From assembly GCA_009779295.1 (NCBI GenBank), contig WREN01000098.1, positions 1-7,933 of the forward strand: a stretch of DNA of 7,933 bases. Direction: 5' to 3'. Source of the DNA: Oscillospiraceae bacterium. GTDB taxonomy: Bacteria > Bacillota > Clostridia > Oscillospirales > CAG-272. Both the position numbers and the translations under genes were made by a program. This document shows, in pieces, positions 1 through 5,986 of the stretch; the first letter of the stretch is position 1; every line of letters begins with the position of its first letter. The notes beneath the pieces were generated by a model, which worked only from the letters and a program-made list of their open reading frames with translations, was not told the origin of the DNA and searched no databases.

Positions 1-1
1 A

Positions 2-523
2 CACGGAGTTGAAGTCGTCGAGGCGGTCAAAACAATGACCGACGAAGAGAAAGTTGAACTCGGGCGGAAGTTGCGGCAAATCTGCGACAGCATGAACACA
101 CCGTGCGAACCGTTTCACGACGGGAACCGTTACAACTGCTGGGATAACTATCCTGAAAAATTCAAAGCGGAACGGCTTAACTACATTCAAACGCACGACT
201 TCGGCGAAAAAGTTTTCGTGCATGGTGATTTGTGTTTGGACAACATGTTACTCAAGGACGGTGAATTGTATATCCTCGACTTCGCCGACGCCGTTCACGC
301 TCCCGTTTGTTACGAACACGCGCTCGTGGCGTTTGCGTGCGAGTTTGATCCGGCGTTGCTGAAGGGATTTTTTACAGGCTATACAAACGAAAGTTTTACC
401 GAAATGCTCTTCAACGGTATGTTACTTCACGATTTCGGCGGCGCGATTCTCCGCGAGTTGGGCGAGTTCGACAGTTTGGAAAGTTTAAAAGAATTGATTA
501 AAAGGAGTGTAAAACTCACATGA
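2..523 (+). CDS. APH-fold phosphotransferase, C-terminal part (5' truncated by window edge)
   Basis: The reading frame is open from base 2 with no stop, so the gene starts outside the window; the ATG at 35 is probably internal. The visible part is the C-terminal lobe of an aminoglycoside/choline-kinase-fold phosphotransferase. Brenner's motif HGDLCLDN lies at bases 221-244 (catalytic Asp in HGD, metal-binding Asn). It is followed 12 residues later by the DFG-like motif LDFADA, whose metal-binding Asp is at 278-280. Family members move the ATP gamma-phosphate to a small-molecule hydroxyl (aminoglycosides, choline, thiamine, homoserine, sugars). The substrate cannot be read from this fragment, and resistance should not be assumed. 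Its stop overlaps the next start as ATGA, so it is translationally coupled to the ApgM-like gene. Fold assignment is firm; substrate is unknown. Confidence 0.85.
   Translation, partial: HGVEVVEAVKTMTDEEKVELGRKLRQICDSMNTPCEPFHDGNRYNCWDNYPEKFKAERLNYIQTHDFGEKVFVHGDLCLDNMLLKDGELYILDFADAVHAPVCYEHALVAFACEFDPALLKGFFTGYTNESFTEMLFNGMLLHDFGGAILRELGEFDSLESLKELIKRSVKLT
503..507 (+). promoter_or_regulatory. Ribosome binding site of the ApgM-like gene
   Basis: AGGAG lies 12 bases before the ATG at 520, inside the last codons of the upstream kinase. The spacing is slightly long, but the following ATGA overlap supports coupled initiation at 520. Confidence 0.6.
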
Positions 524-1695
524 AATACGTTGTCTTGATTATTGACGGCGCGGCCGATTACAAAATCGAATCGCTCGGATTCAAAACGCCGCTTGACGTT
601 GCGAACAAACCGGTCATGGATTTCCTCGCGAGTAAATCCTTGGCGGGTACGGTTTCGAACGTTCCGGCGGGTATGGTACCGGAAAGCGACCCAGCGAATC
701 TTGCGGTGTTGTCATATGATCCGGCGGTTTATTGCAACGGGCGTTCGCCGCTTGAAGCCGTCAGCATGGGGATCGATATGCAACCCGATGAAACTGCGTT
801 CAGGTGCAATATCGTAACGCTCGACGGTGAAACGATGATCGATCACAGCTCCGACGAAATCACGACGCCCGAAGCGGATAAAATAATCAAAACGCTTGAT
901 GAACATTTCGGCGATGAAAATAAAAAGTTTTACACCGGAGTAAGTTACCGGCATTGTTTGATTTGGAAAAACGCGCCGGAGTTCAAAAATTTCATGCGCC
1001 CGCATGATATTTTGGGGAAATTGATAACAGAACACCTACCGCCCGAACCGTTCCTTTCGATGATGCGCGAAAGTTATGATGTGTTGAAAAACCATCCTGT
1101 AAACGTTGCACGAATCGAAAGGGGATTGCGCCCCGCGAATTCTATGTGGCTGTGGAGTCCCGGAAAGAAACCTGCGTTACCGTCGTTTAAAGAGAAGTGG
1201 GGACTTAACGGCGCGGTTATTTCCGCCGTTGATTTAATGAAAGGAATCGGGATTTGCGCGGGAATGAAGGCGATTTACGTTGAGGGCGCGACGGGTAACA
1301 TCCACACCAATTACAAGGGCAAGGCGGATGCAGCGATCAATGCGCTTCAATCAGGAACGGATTTCGTTTATATCCACGTTGAAGCGCCCGATGAGTGCGG
1401 ACATCGAAACGAGCTTGAGAATAAAATTTTATCAATTGAATATATAGATGAAAGAATTTTAAAACATATTTACAAATATCTTGAATCTTCGGGCGAGGAT
1501 TACAAAATTATGGTTCTGCCCGACCACCCGACGCCGATGTGTATACGGACACATTCAAGCGATCCCGTGCCGTTTATTATTTATTCAAATACGGAAACAA
1601 ATTCCGGCGTGGAAGTTTACAACGAGGATAATTGCACGGCGACTGGATTGTATATTGAACACGGTTATAATTTGCTGGGGTATATGATATGTTAG
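520..1695 (+). CDS. apgM: ApgM-type cofactor-independent phosphoglycerate mutase / proposed homoserine kinase
   Basis: This 391-residue protein belongs to the archaeal-type (ApgM) branch of the alkaline phosphatase superfamily, near the usual family length of about 400. The two-metal site is visible: D9 in LIIDGAAD, nucleophile Ser56 in PESDPAN, D291 and H295 in APDECGH, D335-H336 in LPDHPTP, and H345 in RTHSSDP. Substrate-pocket signatures NGRSPLEA (73-80) and EGATGNIHTN (255-264) are intact. Two functions are on record for this group: interconversion of 3- and 2-phosphoglycerate in glycolysis, and a proposed homoserine kinase role (TIGR02535-type) in genomes lacking classical ThrB. Threonine synthase lies 4.3 kb downstream on the same strand, which makes the second role plausible but does not prove it. 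The start at 520 is fixed by overlap with the upstream stop and an AGGAG site. The last third of the gene is clearly AT-richer than the first. Family sure; reaction uncertain. Confidence 0.9.
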   Translation: MKYVVLIIDGAADYKIESLGFKTPLDVANKPVMDFLASKSLAGTVSNVPAGMVPESDPANLAVLSYDPAVYCNGRSPLEAVSMGIDMQPDETAFRCNIVTLDGETMIDHSSDEITTPEADKIIKTLDEHFGDENKKFYTGVSYRHCLIWKNAPEFKNFMRPHDILGKLITEHLPPEPFLSMMRESYDVLKNHPVNVARIERGLRPANSMWLWSPGKKPALPSFKEKWGLNGAVISAVDLMKGIGICAGMKAIYVEGATGNIHTNYKGKADAAINALQSGTDFVYIHVEAPDECGHRNELENKILSIEYIDERILKHIYKYLESSGEDYKIMVLPDHPTPMCIRTHSSDPVPFIIYSNTETNSGVEVYNEDNCTATGLYIEHGYNLLGYMIC

Positions 1696-2339
1696 AAGAG
1701 ATGAGCGCGTTTTTCAACAGCCGCGCCGAGAGATACAATGTAGTCCACGTCGAACATATCGACGGAGGAATGGAAAGCAAGAATATAATAGCCTCTTTTC
1801 TACCCATCTATACAAAAACAATTATGGATTTCGGCATAGGCACAGGTTTGGAGCTTGCGGAAATTTTCAAACGATTTCCCGAAGTTGAAGTGACAGGTGT
1901 GGATATTGCCGAAAATATGTTACAATTGCTTCGAGAAACTTATCCCGATAAAAATATCCGTCTGCATTGCGAAAGCTATCTTGATTTTGATTTCGGGAAT
2001 TGTCGTTACGACGTTGCGTTATCGGTAATGACCCTACATCATTACAGCCATAAAACAAAAACTGATTTGTACCGAAAGATATATGATTGCATTAAGCAAA
2101 ACGGTGTATACATTGAGTGTGATTATATGGTTTCCGAGCAAGAATTGGAAGATTTATATTTTGCGGAATATGATCGTTTGAAAACAGAACAAGGAATAAC
2201 CGACACCAGAGAGTATCATTACGATACGCCCTGTACGGCAGAAAACCAATTGAAAATGCTTTCAGAAGCGGGATTCAAAAATGTGCGGGAAGTATGGCGC
2301 AGAAATAATACTGTTATACTAATTGGGGAGAAATTATGA
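1689..2339 (+). CDS. Class I SAM-dependent methyltransferase
   Basis: This 216-residue protein has a Rossmann-like methyltransferase core. Motif I, MDFGIGTG (46-53), binds SAM; motif II, VTGVDIAENM (68-77), supplies the acidic residue D72 that contacts the SAM ribose. The later motif YDVALSVMTLHHYS (107-120) corresponds to post-motif/motif IV. The C-terminal AGFKNVREVW strand region (194-203) is typical of Methyltransf_25/12-like enzymes. No substrate-specific feature is visible, so the target (small molecule, RNA or protein) is unknown. It overlaps the ApgM-like gene by 7 bases; GGGG at 1677-1680 is a possible Shine-Dalgarno for the ATG at 1689. A second in-frame ATG at 1701 is possible but its purine tract is too close. 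The gene is AT-rich relative to rbgA and thrC, suggesting an accessory origin. Confidence 0.85.
   Translation: MLEEMSAFFNSRAERYNVVHVEHIDGGMESKNIIASFLPIYTKTIMDFGIGTGLELAEIFKRFPEVEVTGVDIAENMLQLLRETYPDKNIRLHCESYLDFDFGNCRYDVALSVMTLHHYSHKTKTDLYRKIYDCIKQNGVYIECDYMVSEQELEDLYFAEYDRLKTEQGITDTREYHYDTPCTAENQLKMLSEAGFKNVREVWRRNNTVILIGEKL
2325..2330 (+). promoter_or_regulatory. Ribosome binding site of the GNAT gene
   Basis: GGGGAG sits 5 bases before the ATG at 2336, inside the last codons of the methyltransferase gene, and supports that start. Confidence 0.65.
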
Positions 2340-2797
2340 ACATACGAAAACTAACTATTGATGACCTTGACCTGCTTATCAAATTACGGATAGATTTTTT
2401 GCTTGACGAAAAAATCGAATTTACATCCCAAGAGATTGAAGATATAAAAATTAAATGCAAAGAGTATTTTATATCCGCGTTTAACACAAATAATTTTATC
2501 GCATTTGTAGCGGAAATAGACGGCGAAGCAATTTCTACGGCGTTTATGTCATTTTCGGAAAGACCTCCGCGCAAAGCGTTTTTACCTTATCGTTACGGAA
2601 CGATATACAACGTTCTTACCTATGAACCCCATCGCAGAAAAGGTATCGCGACAAAAGTCCTTATCGCGCTTTTAGGCGAAGCAAAAGCGATGGGTATATC
2701 AATCGTTGATTTATTGGCGACAGAAGACGGTAAGAAATTATATGAAAAATTAGATTTTTGGAGTATAAACTACACTCCCATGAGAACAGAATTATAA
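2336..2797 (+). CDS. GNAT family N-acetyltransferase
   Basis: At 153 residues this has the usual length of a single GNAT domain, which moves an acetyl group from acetyl-CoA to an amine. The start MNIRKLTIDDLDLLIKLR is typical of the family's first strand and helix. Motif A, the acetyl-CoA pyrophosphate-binding loop, is at EPHRRKGIA (97-105), following the strand YNVLTYEP. Motif B is at GKKLYEKLDF (132-141), with Tyr136 in the usual position of the general acid. The substrate cannot be inferred. It is coupled to the methyltransferase by an ATGA overlap at 2336-2339, so the two probably share expression and perhaps a pathway. It is among the most AT-rich parts of the window (17 of 60 bases G+C in 2401-2460). 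Confidence 0.88.
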   Translation: MNIRKLTIDDLDLLIKLRIDFLLDEKIEFTSQEIEDIKIKCKEYFISAFNTNNFIAFVAEIDGEAISTAFMSFSERPPRKAFLPYRYGTIYNVLTYEPHRRKGIATKVLIALLGEAKAMGISIVDLLATEDGKKLYEKLDFWSINYTPMRTEL

Positions 2798-2800
2798 TAA

Positions 2801-2806
2801 AGGAGA
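2801..2806 (+). promoter_or_regulatory. Ribosome binding site that fixes the lepB start
   Basis: AGGAGA lies 8 bases before the ATG at 2815. It decides the start: an in-frame ATG at 2758 would lie inside the GNAT gene without a comparable site and would add 19 residues not expected in the family. Confidence 0.8.
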
Positions 2807-2814
2807 TAAAAACA

Positions 2815-3444
2815 ATGCACGAAAACAAATTTAAAATACCGCCGCTCGACGAAGATCCGCAAAAAGAAAAAGAACAATTGCTTGATGACTCAAATGCATC
2901 CGGCGCGGGTACTACTGCTGTAAAAGGTCTGTTTGAGTGGGTCGAATTGTTTGTTTTTTCATTTGCTATAGTATTGCTGATAATAACATTCGTCGCACGC
3001 CATTCGCCCGTCAAAGGCGGTTCAATGCAGAACACGCTTCACGAAAATGATATATTAATAATATCCAGCCTGTTTTACACCCCGAAACAAGGAGATATCG
3101 TCGTGTTCCAAACCGCACGTACCGGTTACGATGAACCATATGTAAAGCGCGTTATCGCGCTTGCGGGACAGACGCTTGACATTAATTTCGAGACATGGGA
3201 AGTTACGGTTGACGGTAAGGTGATCAATGAATTTTATGTAAACAGAGAAAATGGTTTTATGGTGGGGTCAAATTTCACTTTCCCTATGGTTATTCCCGAA
3301 GGCACGGTCTTTTGTATGGGTGACAACCGCAACCATTCGCAGGACAGTCGGAATTCAATAGTAGGACCTGTTGAAACTCGGTTCATACTCGGGCGCGTTG
3401 TGTACAGGATTTTCCCGTTTGATGTTTTCGGTACAGTGGAATGA
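2815..3444 (+). CDS. lepB: Signal peptidase I
   Basis: This 209-residue type I signal peptidase (family S26) removes signal peptides from exported proteins at the outer face of the cytoplasmic membrane. A charged, Pro/Asp/Glu/Lys-rich cytosolic segment (1-38) leads into one membrane helix (about 43-61). Box B, GGSMQNTL (68-75), carries catalytic Ser70; box D, YVKRVIALAG (109-118), carries the general base Lys111; box E is GDN (169-171) and QDSR (176-179). The length fits the short Gram-positive SipS-like form with one N-terminal anchor. Box B has Asn73 where many members have Pro (SMxPTL), a known type of variation. The short 17-base gap before the gene holds its ribosome binding site. It is followed by the HAD gene with an ATGA overlap, and the RbgA and RNase HII genes after that match common Firmicutes synteny. 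Confidence 0.95.
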   Translation: MHENKFKIPPLDEDPQKEKEQLLDDSNASGAGTTAVKGLFEWVELFVFSFAIVLLIITFVARHSPVKGGSMQNTLHENDILIISSLFYTPKQGDIVVFQTARTGYDEPYVKRVIALAGQTLDINFETWEVTVDGKVINEFYVNRENGFMVGSNFTFPMVIPEGTVFCMGDNRNHSQDSRNSIVGPVETRFILGRVVYRIFPFDVFGTVE

Positions 3445-4100
3445 AAATGAATAAAGCGTTGTTTTGGGATTTCGACGGTACGTTGGTCTATAATGCTTCC
3501 CCGATATGGAGGTATTCGATTTATACCGTTCTGACTAATTTAGATTATGAAATAGATATAGAAGAACTTCGGACGCATATGCGCAAAGGATACTCATGGT
3601 CTATACCTGAAATTCCTTATACCGGGCAAACCGGAGAGGTATGGTGGGATAAACTTTTTGAGCATTTGTTATTATTCTGTGACATCCACATGATTTCTAA
3701 AGAACACGCGAAGAAAGCATTTACTTATTTGAAAGAACAAGTTAAAGATTCAAACAATTACAAGTTATATGAAGACGCCGTGCCAACTTTGCGCGAATGT
3801 TTGGAAATGGGTTACAAAAACTATATCTTATCAAACAACTTCCCCGATCTCCCGCTTGTGATAAAGGATTTGGGTATTGCGGATTATTTTACGGATTATA
3901 TCGTCTCCGCGAACGTCGGCTACGAGAAGCCGCGGATTGAAATTTTCCAGTACGCTTTGAAACTCGCAGGTTATCCAAACGAATGTTACATGATAGGCGA
4001 CAATCCGACCGCCGACATAGAAGGCGGTAAAACGGCGGGAATGAAAACTATTTTAGTTCACGGAATTGAGCTTTCTGATATTATTAAGGAGTTAAAATAA
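3441..4100 (+). CDS. HAD-superfamily phosphatase-like hydrolase
   Basis: This 219-residue haloacid-dehalogenase-fold protein has all four motifs. Motif I is WDFDGT (9-14), with nucleophile D10 and acid/base D12; motif II is ILSNN (129-133), with Ser131; motif III is Lys163 in YEKPRIEIF; motif IV is MIGDNPTADIEGG (184-196), with D187 and D192. A helical cap of the C1 type fits between motifs I and II (about 15-110). This is the phosphoglycolate-phosphatase/YjjG-like subgroup; the likely reaction is dephosphorylation of a small phosphorylated metabolite. The substrate is unknown. It overlaps lepB by ATGA and rbgA by TAATG, so it is embedded in the housekeeping operon although it is not a usual member of the lepB-rbgA pair. 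An ATG two codons downstream (3447) is an equally possible start, with GTGGA 6 bases upstream. The gene is AT-rich. Confidence 0.9.
   Translation: MKMNKALFWDFDGTLVYNASPIWRYSIYTVLTNLDYEIDIEELRTHMRKGYSWSIPEIPYTGQTGEVWWDKLFEHLLLFCDIHMISKEHAKKAFTYLKEQVKDSNNYKLYEDAVPTLRECLEMGYKNYILSNNFPDLPLVIKDLGIADYFTDYIVSANVGYEKPRIEIFQYALKLAGYPNECYMIGDNPTADIEGGKTAGMKTILVHGIELSDIIKELK
4086..4091 (+). promoter_or_regulatory. Ribosome binding site of rbgA
   Basis: AAGGAG lies 8 bases before the ATG at 4100, inside the last codons of the HAD gene. It supports initiation at the TAATG junction. Confidence 0.75.
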
Positions 4101-4954
4101 TGCCTTCTGAAACGATACAATGGTTTCCCGGTCATATGGCGAAAACGCGGCGGCTCATCACGGAATGCCTGCCGCTTGTCGATGTTGTCATCGAAATGCT
4201 TGACGCGCGGATTCCGATAAGCTCGGAAAACCCTGAAATCGTACGCCTCACGCAGAATAAACCGCGCCTGACTTTGCTTTCGAAATCGTCGCTCGCGGAC
4301 GTGAGGGTCAACGACATGTGGAAGAATCATTTCAAGCAGAGCGGACGCAGCGCGATTTTTATCGACAGCATAACCGGAGAGGGTATCAACAATATCGCTC
4401 CGGCGGTTAAAGAATTATTGTCCGAGAAAGTTGAAAAATACGAGCAGAAGGGTATGACCGGACGCACGCTCAAAGCGATGGTCGTCGGGATTCCGAACGT
4501 CGGCAAATCATTGCTCATCAACAAATTGTCCGGCGCGAAAAAGGCTAAAGTCGAAGACCGCCCGGGCGTGACGTTAAACAAGCAATGGGTCACAACTTCC
4601 ATCGGTATCGATTTGCTTGATATGCCCGGCGTGCTGTGGCCGAAGTTCGACGACCCGATGGTCGGCGAAGCGTTAGCTATCACAGGAGCAATCAAAGATA
4701 AAATCCTCGATACCGAACATATCGCAATCAAACTATGCGCGAAACTCCGCAAGTTTTATCCGGAATTGCTTGCTGAGCGTTACAAACTCGGCGAATATAA
4801 AGATTTGGAGGATTATGAGTTGTTTGAGTTAATCGGACGGAAACGCGGCTTTCTTATTTCCGGCGGCGAAGTCGATACCGAACGTACCGCCGCCGTGCTG
4901 CTTGACGAATTCCGCGCCGCGAAAGTCGGACGTATTTCACTCGAACGCCCGTAA
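4100..4954 (+). CDS. rbgA: Ribosome biogenesis GTPase RbgA/YlqF
   Basis: This 284-residue protein is a circularly permuted GTPase needed for late 50S subunit assembly in Firmicutes. The N-terminal signature WFPGHMAKTRR (8-18) and DARIPISS (35-42) match RbgA. In permuted order come a G4-position motif SKSS (61-64), G5 region FIDSITGEG (87-95), G1/P-loop GIPNVGKS (130-137), G2 in RPGVT (154-158) and G3 DMPG (174-177), then LWPKFDDPMVGEALAITGAI. The C-terminal RNA-binding part (about 200-284) includes FYPELLAERY and RKRGFLISGG, also family-typical. The odd point is G4: RbgA normally has NKxD, which reads guanine, and here both Asn and Asp are Ser. Length is near B. subtilis RbgA (282). It begins by a TAATG overlap with the HAD gene and is followed by rnhB after 5 bases. 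Family assignment is certain; nucleotide specificity deserves checking. Confidence 0.95.
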   Translation: MPSETIQWFPGHMAKTRRLITECLPLVDVVIEMLDARIPISSENPEIVRLTQNKPRLTLLSKSSLADVRVNDMWKNHFKQSGRSAIFIDSITGEGINNIAPAVKELLSEKVEKYEQKGMTGRTLKAMVVGIPNVGKSLLINKLSGAKKAKVEDRPGVTLNKQWVTTSIGIDLLDMPGVLWPKFDDPMVGEALAITGAIKDKILDTEHIAIKLCAKLRKFYPELLAERYKLGEYKDLEDYELFELIGRKRGFLISGGEVDTERTAAVLLDEFRAAKVGRISLERP

Positions 4955-4959
4955 AATTT

Positions 4960-5562
4960 ATGCTTAATTGGGATATTGAAGATAAACAAATTGATTTGGG
5001 TTACACGATAATCTGCGGCGTTGACGAAGCCGGAAAAGGCCCGCTTGCGGGACCTGTTTACGCGGCGGCGTGTATTTTGCCGTATGGGTACAACCATCCG
5101 GATTTGAAAGATTCTAAAAAGTTATCCGAAAAGAAACGCGAAAAGCTGTTCGAAGAAATCACGTCGAACGCCGTTTCATACGCTATCGAATACGCTTCCG
5201 TTGAGGAGATAGACGAGTTGAACATACTCAACGCTTCTATGCTCGCCATGCGCCGCGCGGTTGAGAAACTCGAACCTAAACCGAATCTTGCGTTGATTGA
5301 CGGGAATATCTCGCGGGGATTCAATCTCGACACGCTGACGATTATACGCGGCGATACCGTTTCGCCCTCGATTGCCGCCGCATCGATACTCGCGAAAGTT
5401 TCGCGTGACAGGCTGTGTTACGAGCTGGATAAACTGTATCCGGTATACGAAATCAAACGCCACAAAGGTTACGGCACGGAAGTCCACCGCGCTTTACTGC
5501 GTATACACGGGCCTTCACCGATTCACCGCAGGACGTTTATCCGGTTTTTGAACCATGACTGA
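4960..5562 (+). CDS. rnhB: Ribonuclease HII
   Basis: This 200-residue RNase HII cuts the RNA strand of RNA-DNA hybrids and starts removal of single ribonucleotides misincorporated into DNA. The active site is complete: D22 and E23 in GVDEAGKGPLAGP, D114 in LIDGN, and D132 in RGDTVSPSIAAASILAKVSRD-type context (130-150, ending in RD). The spacing of 18 residues between the third and fourth acids matches the E. coli and Thermotoga enzymes. The usual GRG ribose-sensing motif is GKG here (25-27), a conservative change known in the family. RHKGYGTEVHR (167-177) and HRRTF (189-193) are also typical. The start at 4960 has no clear Shine-Dalgarno; 5 bases after the rbgA stop, reinitiation is likely. 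The gene overlaps yraN by 8 bases. Confidence 0.96.
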   Translation: MLNWDIEDKQIDLGYTIICGVDEAGKGPLAGPVYAAACILPYGYNHPDLKDSKKLSEKKREKLFEEITSNAVSYAIEYASVEEIDELNILNASMLAMRRAVEKLEPKPNLALIDGNISRGFNLDTLTIIRGDTVSPSIAAASILAKVSRDRLCYELDKLYPVYEIKRHKGYGTEVHRALLRIHGPSPIHRRTFIRFLNHD

Positions 5563-5941
5563 TTCTACACGATCAATCGGGAACTTCGGCGAGAAAGTCG
5601 TTTGTAACTATCTCGAGAAAAACGGATATGATATTCTTGAGCGAAATTATTTGACGCGCCACGGCGAGATAGATATTATCGCGGAAGATGAGAAGTTTAT
5701 TGTGTTCATCGAAGTCAAAACGCGCTCCGAAACGGAGTTTTTATTGAAGTACGGAAATCCGCGCAGCGCCGTCAACCGCGTTAAATGGCAGCATATTATC
5801 TATGCCGCCAATACATATATAAATAAATTTAAACATAAGAAAATGCCCCGTCTCGACGTTGTTGAGGTTTATCTCACAACTCACGACGACGGTTTTGTTT
5901 CCGTGAAAATCAATCATATCAAAAGCGCTTACAGGAGATGA
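5555..5941 (+). CDS. yraN: YraN/UPF0102 family nuclease-fold protein
   Basis: This 128-residue protein has the usual length of the UPF0102 family. Conserved marks are IGNFGEKVVCNYLEKNGYDIL (8-28 region), RNYLTRHGEIDII (30-42) and FIEVKTRS (51-58). Together GEID...EVK form a PD-(D/E)XK-type nuclease core, with candidate metal ligands E13, D40 and E53, and K55 as the catalytic Lys. The cellular role of the family is not established; the fold and its constant link to rnhB suggest nucleic-acid processing. It starts inside the end of rnhB (8-base overlap) without a clear Shine-Dalgarno, so it probably depends on rnhB translation. It ends 45 bases before thrC and closes the housekeeping block. Confidence 0.93.
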   Translation: MTDSTRSIGNFGEKVVCNYLEKNGYDILERNYLTRHGEIDIIAEDEKFIVFIEVKTRSETEFLLKYGNPRSAVNRVKWQHIIYAANTYINKFKHKKMPRLDVVEVYLTTHDDGFVSVKINHIKSAYRR

Positions 5942-5986
5942 ATTATTCTGAGCGCATCAATTTATGTTAAGGAATGGTATAAAATA
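5942..5986 (+). other. Longest intergenic spacer, between yraN and thrC
   Basis: These 45 bases contain no visible hairpin terminator and no credible -35/-10 pair. A TGGTATAAA string at 5975-5983 resembles an extended -10, but transcription from it would start inside thrC. The spacer carries the thrC ribosome binding site and most of a ten-codon ORF that starts inside yraN's stop (5938-5970). Read-through from yraN into thrC is therefore likely. Confidence 0.5.
5969..5974 (+). promoter_or_regulatory. Ribosome binding site of thrC
   Basis: AAGGAA lies 12 bases before the ATG at 5987. The spacing is long and the match modest, but no better site or start is nearby, and the protein's N-terminus (MKYISTRNNG) is family-typical. 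Confidence 0.5.

Noticed and set aside
35..37. ATG at 35 as the true start of the first gene
   Set aside because: The frame is open to the window edge, and the protein would lack the whole N-terminal lobe of the kinase fold.
2..523. Aminoglycoside resistance gene
   Set aside because: Only the general APH-fold motifs are visible; the substrate-binding lobe signatures of known resistance enzymes cannot be seen.
1415..1448. TTGAGA followed by TATATAGAT inside the apgM-like gene as an internal promoter
   Set aside because: The spacing is 20 bases or more and the region is simply AT-rich coding sequence; no stronger support.
2758..2814. Longer lepB start at the in-frame ATG at 2758
   Set aside because: It lies within the GNAT gene and lacks a good ribosome binding site, while ATG 2815 has AGGAGA at 8 bases.
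4813..5487. Minus-strand open frames across rbgA and rnhB
   Set aside because: They lie antisense to genes with complete family motifs, have no recognisable domains, and are explained by codon bias of the sense strand.
5955..5983. Possible promoter with TGGTATAAA as an extended -10 before thrC
   Set aside because: No -35 match at 16-18 bases, and transcription would begin inside or at the thrC start codon, removing the ribosome binding site.
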